In this document: positions 51,170 to 59,319 of the stretch, in pieces
Numbering within the stretch: position 1 is the first letter of the stretch
Layout: the number at the start of each line of letters is the position of its first letter
Assembly (NCBI GenBank): GCA_041617635.1
Contig: JBFJOO010000002.1
Span: 1 to 64,000, forward strand
DNA from: JAABRB01 sp041617635
GTDB taxonomy: Bacteria > Pseudomonadota > Gammaproteobacteria > Burkholderiales > SG8-39
Length of the DNA stretch: 64,000 bases
Reading direction: 5' to 3'
Translations under genes and position numbers: made by a program
The notes under the pieces: model-generated
What the model saw: the letters and a program-made list of their open reading frames with translations, nothing else
Told to the model about the DNA's origin: nothing
Database searches by the model: none

Positions 51170-53266
51170 ATGTCGCTGAAAGGCAAGACGCTCAAGCTCT
51201 GCAGTTGCAATCGCACGATTCCGCTCGATGCGAAAGGTCTGGCAGCGGCCCTGAAGTCGGGCGAACCGATCCAGGTCCACACCGAGCTCTGTCGCAAGGA
51301 GTCCGGAGCGTTCGAGGCGGCGCTGCGCGATCCCGATGTGCTCGTCGCCTGCACCCAAGAGGCGCCGCTTTTCACCGAGCTCGCCACGCTGCGCGAATCG
51401 AAGAGCGAGCTGCGCTTCTTCAACATTCGCGAGGCGGCGGGCTGGTCCGCCGAGGGGAAGCAGGCCACGCCGAAGATCGCCGCGCTCATCGCGGCCGCGG
51501 CGCTGCCCGAGCCGGACCCGGTCCCGCGCGTCGACTACGAGTCGGGCGGGCAGGTGTTGGTGATCGGCCCTTCCGCAGCCGCACTCGACTGGGCCGGACG
51601 GCTTGCCGGCCCGCTCGAGCCGAGCGTGCTGATCACGCGCAGCGAAGGCGGGGAGCTGCCGGCCGAGCGCCGGTTTCCGGTCTGGTCGGGGCGCAAAGTG
51701 GAGGTGTCGGGATATCTCGGCGCGTTCGAAGTCGCGTGGGAGCAGGAGAATCCGATCGATCTGGCGGTCTGCACGCGCTGCAACGCATGCCTGGACGCCT
51801 GCCCGGAAAATGCCATCGACTTCACCTACCAGATCGATCTCGAACGGTGCAAGGCGCATCGCCAGTGCGTGAAGGCGTGCGGGACGATCGGCGCAGTCGA
51901 CTTCTCCCGCGCCGATCGGGCGCGGAAGGAAACCTTCGATCTGGTCCTGGACTTGTCCGCCGCGCCGCTGCTGCGAACCCCCGATCTCCCGCAGGGATAC
52001 CTGGCGCCCGGTAGCGATCCGCTCGACCAGTCGCTGGCGGCGGCGCAGTTGGCGCAGCTCGTCGGTGAGTTCGAGAAGCCGAAGTTCGTCGCCTACAACG
52101 AGCGTATCTGTGCTCACGGGCGATCGAGCAAGACGGGCTGCACGCGCTGCATCGACGTGTGCTCGACCGGGGCGATCCGCTCGGACGGCGACCGCGTGCA
52201 GGTGGAGCCGCACCTCTGCGCGGGATGCGGCGGTTGTTCGACCGTGTGCCCGTCCGGCGCCATGAGCCATGTCTATCCGGGCGTGCCCCATACGGGGCAG
52301 CGGATGAAAACGATGCTTGCCGCCTACCGCGACGCGGGCGGTAAAGATGCATGCATCCTGTATCACAACACCGAAGACGGCCGCGCGCTGGTGCATGGGG
52401 TCGGGCGGCACGCGATCCGCGGGGGAAAAGGTTTGCCGGCGCGCATGCTCGCGCTGGACGTCTTCCATATTGCCTCGGTGGGCCTCGACACCGTGCTCGG
52501 GGCGATCGCCTACGGCGCGAGCCAGGTCCTGGTCGTCACGACCGGGCGCGAGCCCGAGGGCTACGCAGCCGCGCTCAGCGCCGAAATGCAGGTGGCGCAG
52601 ACCATTCTCAATGCACTGGGATATACCGGTCGGCACGTCGAGCTCGTGCGCGCCGAGACGCCGGCGGAGCTCGAAGCTGCGCTCTGGAGGCTTGCGCCGG
52701 CCCGCACGGTTGCGAAGGCCGCGACCTTCAACCTGAGTGCCGAGAAACGCGCGACGCTCGACTTCGCGCTGGAGCACCTCGCCAAACACGCGCCGACGCC
52801 TCAGGAGGTCATTCCGCTCGCGGCCGGAGCGCTGTTCGGAAGCGTCGCGGTCAACAAGCAGACCTGTACGCTCTGCATGGCGTGCGCGGGCGCATGCCCC
52901 GAATCCGCACTGGTCGACGGCCGCGATGCGCCGATGCTCAAATTCGTCGAGCGCAACTGCGTCCAGTGCGGGCTGTGCGTCAACACCTGCCCGGAATCCG
53001 CGGTGACGCTCGTCCCGCGGCTCAACCTGACGGAAAAGGTACGCCAGGAAGTCGTTCTGAACGAGGCCGAGCCGTTCAACTGCGTGAAGTGCGGGAAGCC
53101 TTTCGGCACCAAGCAGCTGATCGCAAGCAGGACCGCCAAGCGGGCGGGCCACTCGATGTGGCAGGGTGACGCCGTGCTGCGGCGCATGATGATGTGCGCC
53201 GACTGCCGGATCGTGGACATGATGGAAAACAAGACCGAAGCCAGGATCTTCGATGCCAAGCCATGA
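51170..53266 (+). CDS. Multi-4Fe-4S polyferredoxin of the formate dehydrogenase operon
   Basis: A 698-aa cytoplasmic protein. It contains several ferredoxin-type clusters: CTRCNACLDACPENA, CTRCIDVCSTGA, CAGCGGCSTVCPSGA, CTLCMACAGACPESA and CVQCGLCVNTCPESA. The N-terminus is Cys-containing (LKLCSCNRTIPL), there is a Rossmann-like middle part (GGQVLVIGPSAAALDWAG), and a C-terminal CVKCGKPFGTKQ...MMCADCR zinc-ribbon-like end. No signal is present. It probably passes electrons for the maturation or activity of FDH-3; the exact partner is unknown. It overlaps the torD gene (ATGA). Confidence 0.85.
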   Translation: MSLKGKTLKLCSCNRTIPLDAKGLAAALKSGEPIQVHTELCRKESGAFEAALRDPDVLVACTQEAPLFTELATLRESKSELRFFNIREAAGWSAEGKQATPKIAALIAAAALPEPDPVPRVDYESGGQVLVIGPSAAALDWAGRLAGPLEPSVLITRSEGGELPAERRFPVWSGRKVEVSGYLGAFEVAWEQENPIDLAVCTRCNACLDACPENAIDFTYQIDLERCKAHRQCVKACGTIGAVDFSRADRARKETFDLVLDLSAAPLLRTPDLPQGYLAPGSDPLDQSLAAAQLAQLVGEFEKPKFVAYNERICAHGRSSKTGCTRCIDVCSTGAIRSDGDRVQVEPHLCAGCGGCSTVCPSGAMSHVYPGVPHTGQRMKTMLAAYRDAGGKDACILYHNTEDGRALVHGVGRHAIRGGKGLPARMLALDVFHIASVGLDTVLGAIAYGASQVLVVTTGREPEGYAAALSAEMQVAQTILNALGYTGRHVELVRAETPAELEAALWRLAPARTVAKAATFNLSAEKRATLDFALEHLAKHAPTPQEVIPLAAGALFGSVAVNKQTCTLCMACAGACPESALVDGRDAPMLKFVERNCVQCGLCVNTCPESAVTLVPRLNLTEKVRQEVVLNEAEPFNCVKCGKPFGTKQLIASRTAKRAGHSMWQGDAVLRRMMMCADCRIVDMMENKTEARIFDAKP

Positions 53267-53907
53267 GCAGCGGCGCCGATATCGTCATGCCTGAAGGCGG
53301 GTCGGCGCTCGGCGAAGAGGATCAGGCGCGCGCCAACCTTTACGGGCTGCTCGCGCGGCTGTGGTACGCCGGTCCCGACCAGGCCCTGCTGGACGCAGTC
53401 TCTCAGAGTGGGGAGTCGACGGAAGGCGCCGCGGAGGGCACCGGCGAGACCGCGCTTGCGGCCGCATGGCGCGGGCTTGCGCGTGCGAGCGCCGGGGCGC
53501 GCCCCGATGAGCTTGCGATCGAATACGACGCCCTGTTCGTCGGCACGGGACGCTCCGAGATCACGCTCTATTGCAGTCACTACCTAACCGATACGGGCCG
53601 CGAGCGCGTCCTTGTTGCGCTGCGGGATGAGTTGCCGAAGTTGGGACTTAGCCGGAGTAGCGAGACGAACGAGCCCGAAGACCACTTCGCGGGACTACTC
53701 GAGGTCATGCGGCACTTGATTGTGCAGGGCAGCGACGGTCCGGAAATATCATTTCAGAAAAATTTTTTTTTGCGCTATATTAGATCAGCTTACGTGCCGC
53801 TCACGGATGCGGTGCTGGAGAACGGAGGAGCCCATTTCTACAAGGACGTCGCGCGCCTGACACGGGCCTATCTCGACGTCGAGTCCCAATCGTTCGACAT
53901 GGTCTAG
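53263..53907 (+). CDS. TorD/DmsD-type molecular chaperone
   Basis: A 214-aa all-helical chaperone for a Tat-exported molybdoenzyme. ARANLYGLLARLWYAGPD and the block LAIEYDALFVGTGRSEITLYCSHYLTD are family signatures. It presumably binds the FdhA signal peptide and guides cofactor insertion. A run of five A and nine T (53758-53771) codes for KNFFLRYI with rare codons, a sharp AT-rich spot in an otherwise GC-rich gene. The ATG overlaps the polyferredoxin stop. Confidence 0.85.
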   Translation: MSSGADIVMPEGGSALGEEDQARANLYGLLARLWYAGPDQALLDAVSQSGESTEGAAEGTGETALAAAWRGLARASAGARPDELAIEYDALFVGTGRSEITLYCSHYLTDTGRERVLVALRDELPKLGLSRSSETNEPEDHFAGLLEVMRHLIVQGSDGPEISFQKNFFLRYIRSAYVPLTDAVLENGGAHFYKDVARLTRAYLDVESQSFDMV

Positions 53908-53929
53908 ATATCCAACAGGAGATAAAACG

Positions 53930-54124
53930 ATGGACAAGACCAAACGCAGCCGCCGTAATTTTCTCGTCGCGGTAGGCGCCGGAAGCGCGGCGACCGTCGC
54001 GGCAGTCGCGGCCAAGACCGTTGCCCCCGTTGCCGGTGAGGCGGCCAAGACCGCCCAAGCGAAGGGCGCCGGGTACAAGGTCACCGAACACATCCGCAAG
54101 TACTACCGGACCACGCTGGTCTGA
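53930..54124 (+). CDS. Small Tat-signal protein of formate dehydrogenase clusters
   Basis: A 64-aa protein with a twin-arginine signal (SRRNFLVAVGAGSAATVAAV) and a tail ending GYKVTEHIRKYYRTTLV. This matches the 'formate dehydrogenase region TAT target' family. It lies between the chaperone and the catalytic subunit. It may be a small periplasmic subunit of FDH-3. An AGGAG site precedes the ATG. Confidence 0.88.
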   Translation: MDKTKRSRRNFLVAVGAGSAATVAAVAAKTVAPVAGEAAKTAQAKGAGYKVTEHIRKYYRTTLV

Positions 54125-54139
54125 GCGAGGAGGGCCGCC

Positions 54140-57091
54140 ATGCTGCTAACCAGAAAAGCCACTAGTGCCGCAGCGCCGCAGTCGCGGCTCGCGCGGGGTC
54201 TCAACGGGATGCTCGGCCGCACGATCGACCGGCGCGCGTTTCTCAAGCGCTCCGGCGTGACTGTCGGGGCGGGTGCCGTTGCCAGCCAGCTGCCGTTCAA
54301 CATGATCCGCAAGGCGGATGCCGCAACGACCCCCGCTGCGGGCGGCAAGGTCGAAGTGCGCCGCACCGTCTGCTCGCACTGCTCGGTCGGCTGCGCCGTC
54401 GATGCCGTGGTGCAGAACGGCGTGTGGGTCCGTCAGGAGCCTGTGTTCGACTCGCCGCTCAACCTCGGGGCTCATTGCGCCAAGGGCGCGGCGTTGCGCG
54501 AGCACGGGGCGACGGAGCATTCGCACCGCCTGCGCTACCCGATGAAGCTCGAGGCTGGCAAGTGGAAAAAGGTCTCCTGGGACCAGGCCTACTCCGACAT
54601 CACCGACAAGCTGAAGAAGATTCGCGAGGAAAGCGGCCCCGACGCGCTCTTCATTCTCGGCTCCTCCAAGCACAACGACGAGCAGTCCTATCTGCTCCGC
54701 AAGTGGATCTCACTCTGGGGCTCGAATAACGTCGACCACCAGGCCCGGATCTGCCACTCGACGACGGTCGCCGGCATCGCCAACACCTGGGGCTACGGGG
54801 CGATGACCAACTCGTACAACGACGAGCAGAACTCGAAGTGCCTCTTCTTCCTCGGCTCGAACGCGGCCGAGGCGCACCCGGTCTCGATGCTGCACACGCT
54901 GCACGCGAAGGAGAACGGGGCCAAGGTCATCGTCGCCGATCCGCGCTACACGCGCACCGCCGCGAAGGCCGACAAGTACGTGCGGTTCCGCTCCGGGACC
55001 GACGTCCCGATGCTCTTCGGGCTGGCGTATCACATCTTCAAGAACGGCTGGGAAGACAAGGACTTCATCGCCAAGCGTGTCTACGGCATGGACAAGGTCA
55101 AGGAAGAGATCATGGCCAAGTACACGCCGGCGGCGGTCGAGGAACTCACCGGCGTCTCCGAGAAGGAGATGTACGAAGTCGCGAAGATGCTGTCCGATAA
55201 TCGCCCGGGCTTCATCATCTGGGCGATGGGCCAGACCCAGCACACCAACGGCAACGCCGTGGTGCGCGCCAGCGCGTGCTTGCAGCTCATGCTCGGAAAT
55301 GCCGGACGCACCGGCGGCGGGGCGAACATCTACCGCGGCCACGACAACGTGCAGGGCGCGACCGACGTCGGCCCGAACTCGCACACGCTGCCCGGCTACT
55401 ACGGGCTCGCGGCGGGCGCGTGGAAGCACTGGGCGCGCGTCTGGAACGTCGACTACGACTGGCTCGTGAAGCAGTTTGCCGATCCCAAGATGATGGACGA
55501 TTCGGGGATCACGGTTTCGCGCTGGGTGGACGGCGTTCTCGAGAACAAGGAGAACATCGGCCAGAAGTCGAACCTGCGGGCGGTGGTGTTCTGGGGCCAC
55601 GCTCCGAACTCGCAGAGCCGCGGCCTGGACATGCTCAAGGCCATGGAGAAGCTCGACATGATGGTGGTCATCGACCCCTATCCATCGGCCTCCGCGGCGA
55701 TGTTCGCCAAGGTGCGGAAGGACGGCGCCTATCTGCTCCCGGCGTGCACGCAGTTCGAATGCTCCGGAAGCGTCGTCGCCTCGAACCGGTCGATGCAGTG
55801 GCGCGAGCAGGTCATCGAGCCGCTGTTCGAGTCGCGCAATGATCACATGATCATGTACCAGCTCGCCGAGAAGCTCGGCTTCGGCGATCAGCTGATCGGC
55901 AAGCGCGACGGCAAGCAGAACATCAAGCTGGTGAAGGGCAAGGGCGGCATGATGGAGCCCGACATCGAGGACGTGCTGCGCGAGATCAACAGCGGCACCT
56001 GGACGATCGGCTACACCGGGCAGTCCCCGGAGCGCATCCAGGCCCACATGCGCAACATGCACGTCTTCGACGTGAAGACGCTGCGCGCCGTGGGCGGCAA
56101 GGACGAGAAGACCGGATACGACCTGACCGGCGATTACTTCGGCCTGCCGTGGCCGTGCTGGGGCAACGCGTCCGTCAAGCATCCAGGTACGCCCAACCTC
56201 TACGACACCTCGAAGAGCGTGATGAACGGCGGCGGCACTTTCCGCGCCCGCTACGGGGTCGAGAAGGATGGCGTCGACCTGCTGGCCGGCGAGGGGTCGC
56301 ACTCGGTCGATAGCGAGCTCAAGTCCGGCTATCCCGAGTTCGACGACAAGCTCCTGAAGAAGCTGGGCTGGTGGGACGATCTCACCGCCGAGGAGAAGGC
56401 GGAGGCCGAGGGCAAGAACTGGAAGACCGACCTCACCGGCGGCATTCAACGCGTCGCCCTGAAGCACGGTTGCGTCCCGTTCGGCAACGCTCGGGCCCGC
56501 GCGCTGGTCTGGAACTTCCCGGATGCCGTCCCGCTGCACCGCGAGCCGCTGTATTCACCGCGGCCCGACCTGGTGGCGAAGTGGCCGACCCACAACGACG
56601 TCAAGATGCTCGATCGTCTGCCGACGCTCTTCAAGACCGTGCAGGACAAGTCGGTGGCCGACGGCGACTCGAAGAAGTTCCCGCTTATCCTCACGAGCGG
56701 ACGGCTGGTGGAGTACGAGGGTGGCGGCGAGGAAACCCGCTCCAACGCGTGGCTCGCCGAGCTGCAGCAGGACAACTTCGTCGAGATCAGCCCGAAGGTG
56801 GCGGCCGATCGCGGGATCCGCAACGGCGAGTACGTGTGGGTGAGTTCGCCGACGGGCGCGCGCATCAAGGTCAAGGCGTTGGTGACCGAGCGGGTGGGGA
56901 ACGACACCGTGTTCGTCCCGTTCCACTTCTCCGGCTGGTGGCAGGGCGACGACATGCTCGCCCTGTATCCGGACGGCGCGGCGCCTATCGTGCGTGGCGA
57001 GGCGGTGAACACGGCCACGACCTACGGTTACGACATCGTCACCAACATGCAGGAGACCAAGACCACGCTTTGCCAGGTGGCCCGGGCCTGA
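54140..57091 (+). CDS. fdhA: Formate dehydrogenase catalytic subunit alpha (FDH-3 type, Cys enzyme)
   Basis: A 983-aa molybdopterin oxidoreductase that oxidises formate to CO2. The Tat signal is IDRRAFLKRSGVTVGAG (Arg31-Arg32), so the enzyme works in the periplasm. The 4Fe-4S cluster uses Cys78, Cys81, Cys85 and Cys113. The molybdenum ligand is Cys205 in HQARICHSTT, where selenoenzymes have selenocysteine encoded by UGA. WGYGAMTNSYND and the C-terminal MGD-binding domain (SSPTGARIKVKALVTERVG) fit the family. It is the core gene of the operon. Confidence 0.96.
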   Translation: MLLTRKATSAAAPQSRLARGLNGMLGRTIDRRAFLKRSGVTVGAGAVASQLPFNMIRKADAATTPAAGGKVEVRRTVCSHCSVGCAVDAVVQNGVWVRQEPVFDSPLNLGAHCAKGAALREHGATEHSHRLRYPMKLEAGKWKKVSWDQAYSDITDKLKKIREESGPDALFILGSSKHNDEQSYLLRKWISLWGSNNVDHQARICHSTTVAGIANTWGYGAMTNSYNDEQNSKCLFFLGSNAAEAHPVSMLHTLHAKENGAKVIVADPRYTRTAAKADKYVRFRSGTDVPMLFGLAYHIFKNGWEDKDFIAKRVYGMDKVKEEIMAKYTPAAVEELTGVSEKEMYEVAKMLSDNRPGFIIWAMGQTQHTNGNAVVRASACLQLMLGNAGRTGGGANIYRGHDNVQGATDVGPNSHTLPGYYGLAAGAWKHWARVWNVDYDWLVKQFADPKMMDDSGITVSRWVDGVLENKENIGQKSNLRAVVFWGHAPNSQSRGLDMLKAMEKLDMMVVIDPYPSASAAMFAKVRKDGAYLLPACTQFECSGSVVASNRSMQWREQVIEPLFESRNDHMIMYQLAEKLGFGDQLIGKRDGKQNIKLVKGKGGMMEPDIEDVLREINSGTWTIGYTGQSPERIQAHMRNMHVFDVKTLRAVGGKDEKTGYDLTGDYFGLPWPCWGNASVKHPGTPNLYDTSKSVMNGGGTFRARYGVEKDGVDLLAGEGSHSVDSELKSGYPEFDDKLLKKLGWWDDLTAEEKAEAEGKNWKTDLTGGIQRVALKHGCVPFGNARARALVWNFPDAVPLHREPLYSPRPDLVAKWPTHNDVKMLDRLPTLFKTVQDKSVADGDSKKFPLILTSGRLVEYEGGGEETRSNAWLAELQQDNFVEISPKVAADRGIRNGEYVWVSSPTGARIKVKALVTERVGNDTVFVPFHFSGWWQGDDMLALYPDGAAPIVRGEAVNTATTYGYDIVTNMQETKTTLCQVARA

Positions 57092-57119
57092 CGCATAGGA
57101 CAAGGATAAGGAGACGATC

Positions 57120-57731
57120 ATGGCTAGAATGAAATTCCTGTGCGACGCCGAGCGGTGCATCGAGTGCAACGGGTGCGTCACCGCCTGCAAGAACGCGAAC
57201 GACGTGCCGTGGGGCGTGAACCGTCGGCGCGTGGTGACGGTGAACGATGGCGTCATCGGCGCGGAGAAGTCCATTTCGGTCGCATGCATGCACTGCTCGG
57301 ACGCGCCCTGCATGGCAGTGTGCCCGGTCGATTGCTTCTACCGGACCGAGGAGGGTGTGGTCCTGCACGACAAGGACCTCTGCATCGGCTGCGGCTACTG
57401 CTTCTATGCGTGCCCGTTCGGCGCGCCGCAGTTCCCGCAGGCCGGCGCCTTCGGTCTGCGCGGCAAGATGGACAAGTGCACGTTCTGCGCGGGCGGCCCT
57501 GAAAAGGACAATACCGAGGCCGAGTTCAAGAAGTACGGCGAAAACCGGCTCGCCATGGGCAAGCTGCCGGCGTGCGCGGAAATGTGCTCGACCAAGGCGC
57601 TGCTCGGCGGCGACGGCGACGTCATCTCCGAGATCTATCGCCAGCGCGTGCTGAAGCGTGGCCGGGCCAGCGATGATGCACTGTGGGGCTGGTCGACGGC
57701 CTACGGTGCGCCGCAAGGAGCAAGGAAGTGA
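57120..57731 (+). CDS. fdhB: Formate dehydrogenase iron-sulfur subunit beta
   Basis: A 203-aa electron-transfer subunit with four cysteine clusters of the DmsB/FdnH type: CIECNGCVTAC, CMHCSDAPCMAVCPVDC, CIGCGYCFYACPFGA, and CTFCAGG with CAEMC. It carries electrons from FdhA to the cytochrome b subunit. It lacks the C-terminal helix seen in FdnH. A GGAGACG site precedes the ATG. The stop overlaps the GTG start of the next gene. Confidence 0.95.
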   Translation: MARMKFLCDAERCIECNGCVTACKNANDVPWGVNRRRVVTVNDGVIGAEKSISVACMHCSDAPCMAVCPVDCFYRTEEGVVLHDKDLCIGCGYCFYACPFGAPQFPQAGAFGLRGKMDKCTFCAGGPEKDNTEAEFKKYGENRLAMGKLPACAEMCSTKALLGGDGDVISEIYRQRVLKRGRASDDALWGWSTAYGAPQGARK

Positions 57732-57961
57732 GACGCGGGCGGGTAGTCGTCATCGCCGCGATCGCCGCAATCGCCGCACTCGGCCTGGCCGGGTGTGGCG
57801 AGAACCAGCAGGTGACCGTGTACAAGCAGGGCAAGTACCAGGGCAAGCCCGACACGAAGCCCTGGGACAGCCCGCAATTCGGGGGCGACAAGGCGAAGTG
57901 GGAGCGCGAGATCCAGACGCGGACCCAGGGCCAGAACGAGTACGTTCGTATCGGAGGCTGA
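57728..57961 (+). CDS. Small lipoprotein of the formate dehydrogenase operon
   Basis: A 77-aa lipoprotein with the lipobox LGLAGC (Cys23). The mature part, rich in Lys/Gln/Gly (VTVYKQGKYQGKPDTKPWD), ends QNEYVRIGG. The GTG start overlaps the fdhB TGA (GTGA) with AAGGAG upstream. It is often found with FDH-3 gamma genes. The role is unknown; an assembly or stability factor is plausible. Confidence 0.8.
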   Translation: MRRGRVVVIAAIAAIAALGLAGCGENQQVTVYKQGKYQGKPDTKPWDSPQFGGDKAKWEREIQTRTQGQNEYVRIGG

Positions 57962-57962
57962 C

Positions 57963-59009
57963 GTGCCCAATCTCGGAAGAACGTTCGGCGCGCTGGCCGC
58001 CGCGGTGATGTTCGCCGCTGCGGTACCTGCGCTCGCGCAGCAACCGCCCGCCTCGGGCCCGGCCGCTCAGGCCGAGCGCGAGCTAGCTCAACCCGGAAAC
58101 AACGCACCGGTCTGGCGCGATGTGCGCTCCGGCGCGCCCGGATACACGACCGTGCAAGGCGTGGAGACGGGTGTGCTCGTCCAGAGCCGCGGCGAGACGT
58201 GGCGCCAGGCGCGCGTGCCGATCGCCTTCTGGGGCGGATTGCTGGTCGCCGTCGCCCTCGCGGGAATCGCGATCTTTTATGTCATACGTGGTCCGATGGG
58301 GGACGTCGAAAAACCCGGCCAGCGGATGATCCGGCGATTCACCCCGGCCGACCGGTATGCGCACTGGTTGATGGCCATCTGCTGGACCGTCCTCGCGGTG
58401 ACCGGCCTGATCATCACGTTCGGCAAGGACCTGCTCCTCCCGATCATGGGCTACACGCTGTTCGCATGGCTCGCGGTCCTTTCCAAGAACCTGCACAACT
58501 TCGTCGGGCCAATCCTGATCATCGCGGTGCCGTGGATGTTCTTTCAATACATCCGGGACAACGGCATCAGTGCGGCAGACTTCAAGTGGTTCGGCAATAT
58601 CTTTGGCTACTTCCGCGGCAAGGAAACGCCGTCCAAGCGTTTCAACGCCGGCGAGAAACTGGTGTTTTGGGTGGTGCTGGTCATCCTGACCACGATACTG
58701 GTGGTCACCGGCCTCATCCTCAATTTCCCGAACTACGGCCAAGGGCGCTCGGTCATGCAGAACATGAGCATGATCCACATGGTGGCGGCGTTCGTCGCGA
58801 TGGCGCTTGCTGCCGTTCATATCTACCTTGGCACGATCGGTGTCCGGAACGCCTACCGTGCGATGCGGCACGGAGAAGTGACCGAGCACTGGGCGGAGCA
58901 CCATCACCAGCTTTGGTACGAGGAAGTGAAGGCCGGAAAATCCCGGCAGAAGTTCGCCGACGAAGTCGAGAAGCCTTCCGCCGGCGAGGCCCGCACCCAG
59001 ACGAGCTAA
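57963..59009 (+). CDS. fdhC: Formate dehydrogenase cytochrome b subunit gamma
   Basis: A 348-aa membrane anchor. A cleavable signal (GALAAAVMFAAAVPALAQ) is followed by a periplasmic segment, then about five helices, one at about 80-100 and four in the FdnI-like core: DRYAHWLMAICWTVLAVTGL, AVLSKNLHNFVGPILIIAVP, LVFWVVLVILTTILVVTGLI and MIHMVAAFVAMALAAVHIYL. Histidines in the core should bind two hemes. It hands electrons to the quinone pool. The GTG start is one base after the lipoprotein stop. Confidence 0.93.
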   Translation: MPNLGRTFGALAAAVMFAAAVPALAQQPPASGPAAQAERELAQPGNNAPVWRDVRSGAPGYTTVQGVETGVLVQSRGETWRQARVPIAFWGGLLVAVALAGIAIFYVIRGPMGDVEKPGQRMIRRFTPADRYAHWLMAICWTVLAVTGLIITFGKDLLLPIMGYTLFAWLAVLSKNLHNFVGPILIIAVPWMFFQYIRDNGISAADFKWFGNIFGYFRGKETPSKRFNAGEKLVFWVVLVILTTILVVTGLILNFPNYGQGRSVMQNMSMIHMVAAFVAMALAAVHIYLGTIGVRNAYRAMRHGEVTEHWAEHHHQLWYEEVKAGKSRQKFADEVEKPSAGEARTQTS

Positions 59010-59115
59010 GGAAGCACCGCGCGCCGAACCTCCCGTTCCGCGGGAGGCGCGGGGCGGGTTTCCTGTGCCGGGGTCGCGCCGCTAACAGCCATACAGATTA
59101 GCCTGGGAGGAGGGC

Positions 59116-59139
59116 GGGCGCTTCGGCGCCCTTTTTTTT
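59116..59139 (+). terminator. Intrinsic terminator of the formate dehydrogenase operon
   Basis: GGGCGC-TTCG-GCGCCC (59116-59131) with a UUCG tetraloop is followed by eight T (59132-59139). A second perfect hairpin, CCTCCCG-TTCCG-CGGGAGG (59029-59047), lies upstream. Confidence 0.92.
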
Positions 59140-59181
59140 GTTCACGGAATCCCAACGGGTTTCAAGGAAAAAACCCTGGTA

Positions 59182-59239
59182 GGTCACGAATAGGAGGGAA
59201 CCGCCTGGTTTCCTCTCGTTACCCTCCTTCCCGGTAGGA
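59182..59239. repeat. Dispersed palindromic repeat, copy 2
   Basis: Matches 4733-4791: both read GGT(T/C)ACGAA(C/T)AGGAGGGAACC at the left arm and CGTTACCCTCCTTCC at the right. The central stem is GGGAACC-GCCT-GGTTTCC. It lies just after the formate dehydrogenase terminator and before menA. Confidence 0.75.
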
Positions 59240-59319
59240 GGGCGTCCGGAGTAGCGGCTTTTTCTGGCCCCAACCTGCCAGATAAACGCGGGTTGTCGTG
59301 AGTGATAGACTCGCCCGCG

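Noticed and set aside
54740..54770. Search for an in-frame UGA selenocysteine in fdhA
   Set aside because: The active-site codon is TGC (Cys205), with no downstream SECIS-type need.
54710..56539. 609-codon minus-strand frame
   Set aside because: Fully antisense to fdhA and without any family motif.
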